Assembly: GCA_036520715.1 (NCBI GenBank)
Contig: DATDJF010000181.1
Coordinates: 1 to 18,120, forward strand
Direction of reading: 5' to 3'
Source of the DNA: JAEUPI01 sp036520715
GTDB taxonomy: Bacteria; Pseudomonadota; Gammaproteobacteria; Burkholderiales; Burkholderiaceae_C
DNA length: 18,120 bases
Each line of letters begins with the position of its first letter. The first letter of the stretch is position 1. Shown here in pieces: positions 1-7,000 of this stretch. Both the position numbers and the translations under genes were made by a program. The notes under the pieces were generated by a model. That model saw only the letters and a list, made by a program, of their open reading frames with translations, was not told the DNA's origin and ran no database searches.

Positions 1-534
1 GGTGCCGCTGTCGGCGCGTTCGGCGCCGCCTGGGCACCGCAGGCGCTGCTCACCGCGATGCTGGCGCTCTTTCAGGCCGGCGTGTGCGTGATGATGGTGC
101 GCAAGACCTACTACGCCGACGTGGCGGTCGCGGCGGTGGCCGAACGAGCGCCCTCCAACCCCTTGCTGGGCGTCATCGGAGGGATCTGTGCGCTGGCGGG
201 CATCGGTGGCGGCACGCTGTGCGTGCCGTACTTCACTCACCTCGGCATCCCGCCGCGCAAGGCGGTGGGCACCGCGGCCGCGCTCGGCGTGCCGATCGCG
301 CTGGCGGCGGCCTGCGCGTTTGCTGCGGCGGGCTGGCTCAAGGGCGTCGACCTCACCAACAGCGTGGGCTACGTTCACCTGGTCGCGCTGGCGGGCCTGG
401 TGCCCGGCACGATCGCCGGCGCGCAGGCGGGCGCCGCGTTGGCGCACCGACTGCAGCCCAAGTTGCTGATGGGGCTGTTCTGCGCCTTCCTGGCGCTCGC
501 CTCGGCCAAGACGCTGGCCGCAGTGATCGGCTGA
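1..534 (+). CDS. TauE/SafE family sulfite/anion exporter, C-terminal part (5' end outside window)
   Basis: The reading frame is open from base 1, so the gene begins upstream of the window. TauE/SafE proteins are inner-membrane transporters linked to export of sulfite, sulfoacetate and other small anions. They consist of two homologous halves of hydrophobic helices. What is visible is a cytoplasmic linker followed by the second half: a glycine-rich hydrophobic segment containing AGIGGGTLCVPYF, the family hallmark at the start of a repeat, then PRKAVGTAAALGVP and three more hydrophobic stretches ending at the TGA. The PaaY-like gene begins 18 nt downstream on the same strand, so co-transcription is likely. 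The transported anion cannot be deduced. An arylsulfatase lies about 6.5 kb away but is not linked to it as an operon. Confidence 0.9.
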   Translation, partial: GAAVGAFGAAWAPQALLTAMLALFQAGVCVMMVRKTYYADVAVAAVAERAPSNPLLGVIGGICALAGIGGGTLCVPYFTHLGIPPRKAVGTAAALGVPIALAAACAFAAAGWLKGVDLTNSVGYVHLVALAGLVPGTIAGAQAGAALAHRLQPKLLMGLFCAFLALASAKTLAAVIG

Positions 535-552
535 TCGGCGCGCGAGCAACCG

Positions 553-1221
553 ATGGACCGCGACGACACCATCCCGTCGCCGAAAGTCTGGAGCTTTCGC
601 GGCCACACGCCCGAGGTGCATCGTCGCGCCTACGTGCATCCGAGCGCCACGCTGATCGGCGACGTGCGCATCGGTGCCCGTTGCTACATCGGCCCGGGTG
701 TCGTGCTGCGTGGCGACAACGGACCGATTCACATCCTGGAGGGCTCGAACCTGCAGGATGGCGTCATCGTGCACGGCGCGCCCGGCAGCATCACGCTGAT
801 CGAACAACACTGCCACATCGCTCACGGCGTGGTGCTGCACGGCTGTCGCGTCGGCGTGCATGCCTTCGTCGGCATCAACAGCGTGGTGATGGATCGCGCG
901 GTCATCGGCCCCGATGCCTGGGTGGCCGCGATGAGCTACGTGCGCGAGGGGTTCGAGCTGCCTGCGCGCATGCTCGCCATGGGTTCGCCGGCTCGCATCG
1001 CCAAGGAACTCAAGCCCGAACAGATCGCCGCCAAGCGGCGTTCGACGCAAGGCTACGTCGACCTGGCGGCCATCGCCCACCAATCGGTGCTGGTCGAGCC
1101 GCAGCGGCCTGCTGTGTCCGACACCGCGGCGCAGGCGCCGTCCGCGGCCCATCGGGCCGCGCGCTGGCTGGCCCGCATCGGCCGTCGGGCTGCGTCGCAG
1201 GCAGAGTCCCTCACGAACTGA
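553..1221 (+). CDS. PaaY-like / gamma-carbonic-anhydrase-fold hexapeptide-repeat protein
   Basis: This 222-aa protein has a left-handed beta-helix built of hexapeptide repeats (about residues 26-150: VHPSATLIGDVRIG, CYIGPGVVLRGDN and similar). Conserved features of the gamma-CA/PaaY family are present: R53-G54-D55, N66/Q68/D69, and three histidines H74, H91 and H96 with the spacing of the zinc ligands. The tail (MGSPARIAKEL, then a Q-KRR-T-Y segment) resembles PaaY, a thioesterase that rescues phenylacetate-CoA catabolism from dead-end CoA adducts. At 222 aa it is slightly longer than typical PaaY, with an Ala/Arg-rich C-terminal tail from about residue 180. No other paa gene is in the window, so the PaaY role is a family inference and a generic gamma-CA-like protein is possible. 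There is no strong Shine-Dalgarno before the ATG, so translation may depend on the gene upstream. Confidence 0.85.
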   Translation: MDRDDTIPSPKVWSFRGHTPEVHRRAYVHPSATLIGDVRIGARCYIGPGVVLRGDNGPIHILEGSNLQDGVIVHGAPGSITLIEQHCHIAHGVVLHGCRVGVHAFVGINSVVMDRAVIGPDAWVAAMSYVREGFELPARMLAMGSPARIAKELKPEQIAAKRRSTQGYVDLAAIAHQSVLVEPQRPAVSDTAAQAPSAAHRAARWLARIGRRAASQAESLTN

Positions 1222-1235
1222 ATCGATCTTCCGGC

Positions 1236-1697
1236 ATGCACGACACAACAGCTTCCTTCAGCGGCGCCGACCTCCAGGCGTTGGTGCTTCCGACTTCGAA
1301 TGCGGTCGAGACGAGCACCTATCGATTGCTGGCGATGGTGGACATCGACGGCACGGCCGATATCAATCGCGAGCTGGGTTGGCAGCACGGCAACGAGGCG
1401 ATTGCCGGCGTGAACCTGTTGTTGCGCACCCGCACGCCCGACGGCGACGTCTGGCGAAGCTGGCGTGGCGACAAGTTCCTGGCCAACCTGGAAGGCAACG
1501 ATGCCACCATGCAGTGGCTGGCAGACCTGCCCGGATTGGCGATCCGAAGGAACACGGCGGCCGTCACCGTGTGCGCGATAGCGCTGAACTCGCCCACCGC
1601 CGCAGACGTGGGGCTGCTGGTGGCGTGCATGGTCAAGGCCAAGCGCACTCAGCGCGGGCAGGCCTACGTACACGACATCCGCATCAAGCAGTCGTAG
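1236..1697 (+). CDS. Stand-alone degenerate GGDEF-domain protein
   Basis: This 153-aa protein is almost entirely one GGDEF-like domain with no sensor domain. Landmarks in order: LLAMVDIDGTADINRELG (residues 31-48), matching the first strand with metal-binding Asp (D36) and the nucleotide-contacting Asn/Asp region; GNEAIAGVNLLLR; a loop; then W-RGDKF (76-81) where GGDEF should be; TVCAIALNS; and a terminal KAKRTQRGQAYV resembling the A-K-x-x-G-R end of GGDEF domains. The first Gly is Arg and the catalytic Glu is Lys. No RxxD inhibitory site sits at the canonical distance. Diguanylate cyclase activity is therefore unlikely; GTP or c-di-GMP binding, or a protein-interaction role, is possible. 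It starts 14 nt after the PaaY-like gene without a clear ribosome site. Confidence 0.75.
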   Translation: MHDTTASFSGADLQALVLPTSNAVETSTYRLLAMVDIDGTADINRELGWQHGNEAIAGVNLLLRTRTPDGDVWRSWRGDKFLANLEGNDATMQWLADLPGLAIRRNTAAVTVCAIALNSPTAADVGLLVACMVKAKRTQRGQAYVHDIRIKQS

Positions 1698-1710
1698 CGG
1701 CACCGCGCGC

Positions 1711-2091
1711 TCACTTGGCCGCCTGTGCCGCACCGCTCGGGCGCCCGGCGCCGATGTCGCCTCGTGCACGGGCAAGCAGGTACGCGTAGATCGCGTCGAG
1801 CTCGGCCACCACCAGCGGCTGGCTGCGGTAGCCCGGCATGCCACGCCCGATGTCGCCGTCGAGCACCCAGCGGTCGAATCGTTCGCGTGAGCCGTCGCGC
1901 ACGCCATGGATCAGCGATGGCGCTGCCCAGCCGTCGTGGTCGCGGCCGTGGCAGCGTGCACAGTCCATCGCGCGCAACACGATCCAGCCGCGCTCGCGTT
2001 GCGCGCTCTGGTCCGGGTCAGCCGCGCCCACATGGGGCACCGCGAGGATCAAAGCCGTGAGCGGCGCCAGGATCGCTGCGCGCGACAACAT
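1711..2091 (-). CDS. Secreted mono-haem c-type cytochrome
   Basis: This 126-aa protein carries an N-terminal Sec signal peptide (hydrophobic residues 5-20, probable cleavage near VGA-A at 23/24). A single haem-attachment motif C44-A-R-C47-H48 follows, with a likely distal ligand M85 in GRGMPGY. This is the layout of a small class I cytochrome c acting as a periplasmic electron carrier. The C-terminal helix (VVAELDAIYAYLLARARG) is typical of the fold. The partner dehydrogenase or oxidase is not in the window. It lies 18 nt downstream of the 101-aa secreted protein and ends 13 nt from the converging GGDEF gene. It resembles cytochromes accompanying periplasmic quinoprotein dehydrogenases, but no specific assignment (such as XoxG) is supported. 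Confidence 0.88.
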   Translation of the reverse strand: MLSRAAILAPLTALILAVPHVGAADPDQSAQRERGWIVLRAMDCARCHGRDHDGWAAPSLIHGVRDGSRERFDRWVLDGDIGRGMPGYRSQPLVVAELDAIYAYLLARARGDIGAGRPSGAAQAAK

Positions 2092-2109
2092 GGCATCACT
2101 GCGCGGAAC

Positions 2110-2415
2110 TCAGCGACTGCCGCCGGCGACCAGCTCGGACCGCGGCTTCGCCGCGGCTGCCAACGCTTCCTGCTGATGGCGCTTGAAAACGATGACGGCA
2201 GGGTGCTCCATCATCGGGTGCGGCGCTTCGGCCTGCAGGTAGAGCCATGCCGGATGCGGGTAGAACTTCGACGCGTAGTCGTAGCCTTGTTGCGCATGCA
2301 GCCGTTGCACGACCACGGCCGGGTGGTCGCCTGGACGACGGTCGGTTTGCTGCGCCCATGCCGGCGCGCAAAGGGCAACCGCGAGAAGAGTCGCCGTGGT
2401 ACAGAGCGTGGTCAT
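2110..2415 (-). CDS. Small secreted protein of unknown function with duplicated HPAV(V/I)V motif
   Basis: This 101-aa protein is not recognised as a named family. The start at 2415 was chosen because GGGAG lies six bases upstream and the protein then begins with a clean signal peptide (hydrophobic 5-18, cleavage likely after A-W-A at 19-21). An ATG 18 bases further upstream lacks this support. The mature part contains HPAVVVQR at 31-38 and HPAVIVFKR at 71-79, a possible internal duplication. Between them lies an aromatic/His-rich centre (GYDYASKFYPHPAWLYL, then APHPMMEHP). The histidines and methionines could bind metal or contact a redox partner, which is only an inference. The cytochrome c follows after 18 nt, so the two are probably co-expressed in the periplasm. 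Confidence 0.7.
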   Translation of the reverse strand: MTTLCTTATLLAVALCAPAWAQQTDRRPGDHPAVVVQRLHAQQGYDYASKFYPHPAWLYLQAEAPHPMMEHPAVIVFKRHQQEALAAAAKPRSELVAGGSR

Positions 2416-2576
2416 CGAGTGCTCCCAGAACATGCATCCAGCCTAGGTGTCACGGACCTCGGGCGACAGTGGCAAGGGGCGCAGCGGCGATGTTCAATCG
2501 TGAACCTGCGCGCCGGCCGCCCCGAGCACGGCGCGGCGATCGAAGCGGCGAAGCACTTGCGGGTCAGCCTGTTCAT
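2412..2576 (-). CDS. Candidate 54-aa Cys-containing small ORF, possibly a translated leader
   Basis: An ATG at 2576 follows AAAGGAA by five bases and opens a 54-codon frame. Its TGA overlaps the ATG of the 101-aa protein as ATGA (2412-2415). The product starts MNRLTRKCFAAS and contains a Cys cluster CAPCHC at residues 32-37, plus C8, C17 and C49. The first 25 codons are almost all G/C-ending, while later ones are not. This fits either a short real gene, a leader ORF coupling translation to the next gene, or the decayed start of a gene. A second possibility in another frame is a 33-aa ORF (2494-2595) starting GTG, overlapping the stop of the 134-aa gene as GTGA and containing RRFDRRAVLGAAGA. 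No family is recognised for either. Confidence 0.3.
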   Translation of the reverse strand: MNRLTRKCFAASIAAPCSGRPARRFTIEHRRCAPCHCRPRSVTPRLDACSGSTR

Positions 2577-2591
2577 GGGGATTCCTTTCAC

Positions 2592-2996
2592 TCACTCGGC
2601 GCGGTCTAACGCGGCGATCGAAACCTCGCGCTGCCCGACAAACTGCCGGGCCAGCGCGCTCCAGCGCTGCAACTGGCCACTCGTGGCCGACCAGTCCGAA
2701 CCGAACAGCGCGGGGCCGTGCACGACCATCGCCAGCGCCATCGAAGCCGCCGCGGGGTCGCCGGCGTCGGCCAGCTCGGCGTAGCGTCCGTACGCCTCGG
2801 CGTAACGGCGTGCAAGGAACAGAGAATGGACTTGCGACGTCGGCGTCAGCGCAGGCGCCTCGCGCATGCGGGCCCCCGCTGGCCGGGTCGGCGCCCCGGC
2901 GTCGACGATGTGCCCGATCGCGGCCAGCGTCGCGGCGGTCGTCGCAAGCCCAAACATGAAAATCGCCGTGAGCATCAAGCGGGGTCTCAGGTTCAT
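2592..2996 (-). CDS. Exported or membrane-anchored 134-aa protein with a TPR/Sel1-like helical segment
   Basis: The start at 2996 is supported by AAAGGAG nine bases upstream; longer readings of the frame are implausible. The product begins MNLRPRLMLTAIFMFGLATT, a signal peptide or anchor (about residues 6-28). A low-complexity linker follows, then a helical segment LARRYAEAYGRYAELADAGD resembling a Sel1/TPR hairpin, followed by AAASMALAMVVHG. No enzyme motif is present. It heads the minus-strand group containing the small secreted protein and cytochrome c. It is divergent from the winged-helix STAND regulator across 137 bp, which suggests that regulator controls it. The function is unknown. 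Confidence 0.75.
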   Translation of the reverse strand: MNLRPRLMLTAIFMFGLATTAATLAAIGHIVDAGAPTRPAGARMREAPALTPTSQVHSLFLARRYAEAYGRYAELADAGDPAAASMALAMVVHGPALFGSDWSATSGQLQRWSALARQFVGQREVSIAALDRAE

Positions 2997-3133
2997 CGTC
3001 TTCGTCTCCTTTGTCGATCGAGCGCGCCTGGTTTGGCGCGTCGGCGAGACTGTCGGCCCACGTGCCGCGGTGCGTCCTGAAGCGGCTATGAAACGTTCTC
3101 CAAAACGCTGAAAGCGGTAAGCTCCCCGCCGCC
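2997..3133. promoter_or_regulatory. Divergent intergenic region with a near direct repeat
   Basis: These 137 bp separate the divergent starts at 2996 (minus) and 3134 (plus) and should hold promoters for both. Two similar words lie in the same orientation: CTGAAGCGGCTA at 3077-3088 and CTGAAAGCGGTA at 3108-3119, about three helical turns apart. Direct repeats of this kind are typical of winged-helix OmpR-type binding, so they are candidate sites for the adjacent regulator. An inverted repeat CGCGCC/GGCGCG with a 6-base loop (3023-3040) falls in the presumed leader of the minus-strand group. No convincing sigma-70 hexamer pair was found in either direction. Confidence 0.4.
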
Positions 3134-5704
3134 ATGGACCCCCCAGCCACCGACGCACCGCTGCGCTTCGGGAGCTTCGAGCTGCAGCGCCACGAGCGTC
3201 GCCTGTTGGCGGGCGGCCGCGTCGCGACGCTCGGCGCGCGCGCGTTCGACGTGCTGGTGGCACTGGCCGAGCGACCCGGCCGCCTGGTCGACAAGGCGAC
3301 ACTGATGGAGCTGGTCTGGCCGGGCCTGGTCGTGCAGGAGAACAACCTGGCGGCGCAGGTGAGCGCGCTGCGCAAGCTGCTCGGCGACGCCGTCATCGCC
3401 ACCATCCCCGGGCGCGGCTACCGCTTTGTCGCGCGGCTCGCGGCGGATCCGGCTACTGATGACGCGCCCGCAGCGGCGCCCGCCGCCGCGCCGGCCGTGC
3501 CTGCCTTGCGCACCAATCTGCCGGTCGAGCTGCCGGCCCTTCTGGGCCGCGCCAGCGAGCTCGCTGCGCTCGACACGATCGTCGAGCGCCACCGGCTGGT
3601 CAGCGTGGTGGGCGCCGGCGGCGTGGGCAAGTCGCTGCTGACACAGCACCTGTTGGCGACTCGCCGCGACGCCTACCTGCACGGCGTCTGCTGGGTCGAG
3701 CTCGGTGGCGTGGCCGATGCCCAGGCGTTGCCCGGCGCGGTGGCCGCCGCGTTGGGCATCGACGGCGGCTCGGGCGACGCCACGGCCGCGCTGGTGGCGG
3801 CGGTGGGGCCGCTGACGATGTTGCTCGCGCTCGACAACGCCGAGCACCTGCTGGCCGACGTGGCCGCGCTGTGCCATGCGTTGCACGCCGCGGCGCCGGG
3901 TCTGCGCCTGCTCGTCACCAGCCAGGCCCCGCTGCACCTGGCCGCCGAGCAGGTGCTGCGGATTCACCCGCTGGCGCTGCCCGATCGTGGACTGCCGGCC
4001 GTGGAGGCGCTGCGCTTCGGGTCGGTGGCGCTCTTCGTCGAGCGGGTGCGCGCGTTCGACCGCCATTTCACACTCGACGGCACCAACGCCGGCGCGGTGA
4101 TCGAGCTGTGTCACGCGCTCGACGGCTTGCCGCTGGCGATCGAGCTGGCCGCCGCGCGCGCGCCGCTGCTCGGAGTCACGCGTCTGCTCGCCTCGATGCG
4201 CGACCGCTTCGCGCTGCTCACCCATGGGCGCAACCGCGCCGCGCCCGCACGCCAGCGCACGTTGCACGCCACGCTCGAGTGGAGCCACGGCTTGCTCGAC
4301 GAGCGCGAGCAGCGGGTGTTCCGGCGCCTGGGTGTGCTGGCCGGCAGCGGATCGCTCAAGTTGATCGAGGCGCTGCTCGTCGACGGTGACGACGACCTGT
4401 GGGCGGTGCTCGACGCACTGGACACGCTGGTCGACCGCTCGCTGGTCGTGGCGCTGCCGCAGGGCGACGGTCACATCGAGCCGCGCTACCGCCTGCTCGA
4501 GACGCCGCGCGCGTTCGCGCTGCAGTGCCTGGACAGTGCCGGCGAGCGCGCCGCGCTGCAGCGCCGCCACGCGCTGGCGGTCGCCGCAGTGCTGGATGCC
4601 GCATACGACGAATACTTCAGCGGGCGCATCGGTGTCGACGACTGGCTGCACCAGCGCGCACCGGATTTCGACAACGCGCGCGAGGCGCTGCAGCAGGCCC
4701 GCGCGGCGGAAGACAGCGAGCTTCAACTGCGCATCGGCACGACCATGCTGCGCGCGCTGCCGCCGTCACTGCACGACGAGCGGGTGGCGCTGGCCGACGC
4801 CGTCGAGGCGTGCATTCACGAGCAGCTGCCGCAGCCGCTGCAGTTGAAGGCATGGATCGAGCTGAACTGCGTGCTGGCCGATCCGCAAAAGGCACGCGGC
4901 CGGGTCGCCGCCGAGCGTGCGCTGGCGCTCGCGCGCCGCCTCGACCCCGCACAGCCCGACCGCTTCGCGCTCTACCACGCGCTGGCCCGGGCGGCGAGCG
5001 CTGCCGCGCAGGCCGACGAGCTCGCGGCGGCGCGATCGTTGCTGGACGAGTTGCAACGGATCGAAGACCCCGCGTGGCCGCCGCACCGGCTGCTGTGGGG
5101 CGCCGAGGCGGTGCAGTGGGTCGCCCGCATGGGCGGCGACACCGCCGAGGCGCTGCGCCGCGGGCACCTCCTGCTCGCGCTCGACCGCGCCCGCGGCAGC
5201 CATGCGTCGATCGCCACCGGCAACCTGATCGACGCCGAGCTGGCGGCGGGCCACGCCAAGGCCGCGGCAAGCCTCGGCGCCGAACTGGTCGAATCGCTGC
5301 GCGGCACGCGCCACGAATACAGCATGGCTTTTGCGCGCATCAACCTGCTGGCCGCACTGCTCGCGCAAGACGACGCGCAGCGGGCTCGCCCGGTGGCGCA
5401 GCAGGCGTGGGCGCACGCCGACGCGTTCGAGCTGCAGCACGCTGCGGCGGCCTATCTGGCGCTGCTGGCGGCCCTCGAGGGCCGGCCGCGCGCAGCGGTG
5501 CAGCTGGCGGCGTACTCGCAGGCCCTGTACGCCACGCGCCACGAGGCCCGCGAGCAAAACGAAACCGCAGCGACGCTGCGGGCGTTGCAACTCGCTCGGC
5601 ACTCGCTTGGCGACGCCACGTTCGCGCAGTTGCAGGCCGCGGGCGCGGCACTGCGTGATGCCCAGATCGGCGCCGTGGCGTTCGCACGCGACGACGCGCC
5701 GTGA
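3134..5704 (+). CDS. Winged-helix STAND-ATPase transcriptional regulator
   Basis: This 856-aa protein has an N-terminal OmpR/CadC-type winged helix (about residues 9-102). Within it, ALGARAFDVLVALAERPGRLVDKATLMELVWPG-type helices precede the recognition helix (NNLAAQVSALRKLLGD) and wing (IPGRGYRFVA). An Ala/Pro linker leads to a STAND/NB-ARC-like ATPase with P-loop GAGGVGKS at 160-167, a Walker B strand MLLALDN at 229-235 and a DGLPLAIELAAARAPLL segment. The C-terminal half (about 430-856) is Ala/Leu-rich helical and probably senses a ligand or partner. Such proteins act as signal-gated transcription factors in the cytoplasm. The ATG has no strong Shine-Dalgarno. Its divergent position makes the 2996-1711 group the most likely target. 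The inducer is unknown. Confidence 0.9.
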   Translation: MDPPATDAPLRFGSFELQRHERRLLAGGRVATLGARAFDVLVALAERPGRLVDKATLMELVWPGLVVQENNLAAQVSALRKLLGDAVIATIPGRGYRFVARLAADPATDDAPAAAPAAAPAVPALRTNLPVELPALLGRASELAALDTIVERHRLVSVVGAGGVGKSLLTQHLLATRRDAYLHGVCWVELGGVADAQALPGAVAAALGIDGGSGDATAALVAAVGPLTMLLALDNAEHLLADVAALCHALHAAAPGLRLLVTSQAPLHLAAEQVLRIHPLALPDRGLPAVEALRFGSVALFVERVRAFDRHFTLDGTNAGAVIELCHALDGLPLAIELAAARAPLLGVTRLLASMRDRFALLTHGRNRAAPARQRTLHATLEWSHGLLDEREQRVFRRLGVLAGSGSLKLIEALLVDGDDDLWAVLDALDTLVDRSLVVALPQGDGHIEPRYRLLETPRAFALQCLDSAGERAALQRRHALAVAAVLDAAYDEYFSGRIGVDDWLHQRAPDFDNAREALQQARAAEDSELQLRIGTTMLRALPPSLHDERVALADAVEACIHEQLPQPLQLKAWIELNCVLADPQKARGRVAAERALALARRLDPAQPDRFALYHALARAASAAAQADELAAARSLLDELQRIEDPAWPPHRLLWGAEAVQWVARMGGDTAEALRRGHLLLALDRARGSHASIATGNLIDAELAAGHAKAAASLGAELVESLRGTRHEYSMAFARINLLAALLAQDDAQRARPVAQQAWAHADAFELQHAAAAYLALLAALEGRPRAAVQLAAYSQALYATRHEAREQNETAATLRALQLARHSLGDATFAQLQAAGAALRDAQIGAVAFARDDAP

Positions 5705-5722
5705 TCGTGACCTTCGAGCCGA

Positions 5723-5746
5723 TTCGCTGAATCAGCGAACAGCGAA
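5723..5746. terminator. Palindrome between convergent genes, possible bidirectional terminator
   Basis: TTCGCTG (5723-5729), a three-base AAT loop and CAGCGAA (5733-5739) form a perfect 7-bp hairpin. CAGCGAA is repeated at once at 5740-5746. The site lies 19 nt after the STAND regulator stop and 20 nt beyond the stop of the converging methyltransferase. Its position suits a shared terminator, but no T-tract follows on either strand, so it may instead be a protein-binding site. Confidence 0.4.
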
Positions 5747-5766
5747 AGCGAGCGGCCCCAGGGTGG

Positions 5767-6987
5767 CTATCGTGCGCGCGATGCGTCGAACACCACCTGG
5801 TCGTGCCACCACAGTTGCTGGAACAGCGTGCGGCCGGCGACGCGATGGTCAACGCCGACGATCTCGCCGATGCTGAGCTTGCCGTCGATGGCGTCGAACA
5901 GGCGCTTGTGTTGCGCGTCGATCGGCAGATAGATGTCGCGATGGGTGTGTGCCCGGTTGAGCAGGACGGCGGCAGCCCCGGGGGGCAGCTTCTCTTGCAC
6001 GCACAGGGTGTCGGGCACGCGCACGGGAACGTAGTCCAGCCAGGCCTCACCGGAAAAACCGATCGGTGGCGAACGATCGAGGTGGTCCGCGTGGTGGACG
6101 ATCGCGCTATGGGTCAGCATCGTGCCGCGAAACAGTTCGGCGGCGGCGTATTGCTGCGCAGCGTCGAGCGCCGCGATCCGGCCCGATTGCGGCAGTTGCG
6201 CCATCACACCGCACAGCGGGCTATAGGGCGCGTGCTGGAGCCAGCGGCCGAACCCGAGCCCGGCGCCATGGATGAACTCCATGAACTGCGGCACCGAGTA
6301 CGCACGGTCCTGCGGGTGCAGCAGCGCGTCGGCGAGCGCCGCTTCCTTGCGGAAGTCGGGCGCCTCGCGCAGCAGGCGCGCCATCGGGTGCGCGCTGGGC
6401 AGCGCGGCGAGCGCGGCGACTAGGTCCGCTATCTCGTGGTCGGTGGTACCGATGCCCACGCGGCGGCAGAACTCCTGCAGCATGTAGATGCCGGCGCGCC
6501 CGTACGGTGCGTACACCATCAGGTGCATCGCGCCATCCGGCTCTAGCACGCTACCCAGCGCGCGCAGGCCCGCATCGGGGTCGGCCAGGTGGTGCAGGAC
6601 GCCGGTGCAGACGATCAGATCGAACGTCGTGTGCAGTTGGCCCACGCGCTCGATCGGCAGTTGGTGAACCTCGAGGTTGGTCAGGTCGTGTTTGCGCTTC
6701 AGGTCTTGCGTGCTGCGCACGCTGGTGCCGCTGAAGTCGATGCCGGTGACGCGCGCCGCCGGCGCGCGAGCAGCGTGCTTGGCCGCCTGCGACGTGCCGC
6801 AGCCGGCGACGAGCACGGTGCGCGCTTCGCTGTATGCCCTTGCGGGCCAATGCAGATGAAAGTCGGCGCGGCGCCGGTTGAGATCCAACCAGCGCCGCTG
6901 ATAGTCGTCGAGACTCTCGACCGGCGGCGGATACGGGTAACGTTCGTAGAAGTCGCGGACCGCCGCCGCCACGCCTTCTTGGTTCAC
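5767..6987 (-). CDS. Class I SAM-dependent methyltransferase with an additional C-terminal domain
   Basis: The 406-aa protein opens with an F-Y-x-x-Y-P-Y-P-P motif (residues 13-21). A Rossmann methyltransferase core follows: motif I TVLVAGCGTSQ (57-67), acidic residue D84 in TGIDFS for the SAM ribose, and FDLIVCTGVLHHL (122-134). A helical middle region precedes a C-terminal segment (about 345-406) in which DGKLSIGEIV and LFQQLWWHDQVVF look like a small winged-helix/PqqD-like fold. The start is GTG at 6987; no good ATG is near. It begins 13 nt after the arylsulfatase stop and is probably co-transcribed with it. The methyl acceptor is unknown. The extra C-terminal domain suggests a peptide or protein partner, which is an inference only. 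Confidence 0.85.
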   Translation of the reverse strand: MNQEGVAAAVRDFYERYPYPPPVESLDDYQRRWLDLNRRRADFHLHWPARAYSEARTVLVAGCGTSQAAKHAARAPAARVTGIDFSGTSVRSTQDLKRKHDLTNLEVHQLPIERVGQLHTTFDLIVCTGVLHHLADPDAGLRALGSVLEPDGAMHLMVYAPYGRAGIYMLQEFCRRVGIGTTDHEIADLVAALAALPSAHPMARLLREAPDFRKEAALADALLHPQDRAYSVPQFMEFIHGAGLGFGRWLQHAPYSPLCGVMAQLPQSGRIAALDAAQQYAAAELFRGTMLTHSAIVHHADHLDRSPPIGFSGEAWLDYVPVRVPDTLCVQEKLPPGAAAVLLNRAHTHRDIYLPIDAQHKRLFDAIDGKLSIGEIVGVDHRVAGRTLFQQLWWHDQVVFDASRAR

Positions 6988-7000
6988 GCCGACATGCTTG

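Noticed and set aside
553..1221. Firm naming as paaY
   Set aside because: The similarity is good but no other phenylacetate gene is nearby, and gamma-CA-like proteins share the same residues.
84..1235. Long upstream extension of the GGDEF mini-protein frame
   Set aside because: The extension overlaps the TauE/SafE and PaaY-like genes out of frame and is Arg-rich. The real product begins at the ATG at 1236.
1711..2091. Assignment of the cytochrome as XoxG/MxaG of methanol oxidation
   Set aside because: Only generic class I cytochrome features are visible, and no quinoprotein dehydrogenase is in the window.
3086..4726. A 546-codon minus-strand frame opposite the winged-helix STAND gene
   Set aside because: Low-complexity Arg/Gln/His-rich antisense translation without domains; the plus-strand frame has the P-loop and winged helix.
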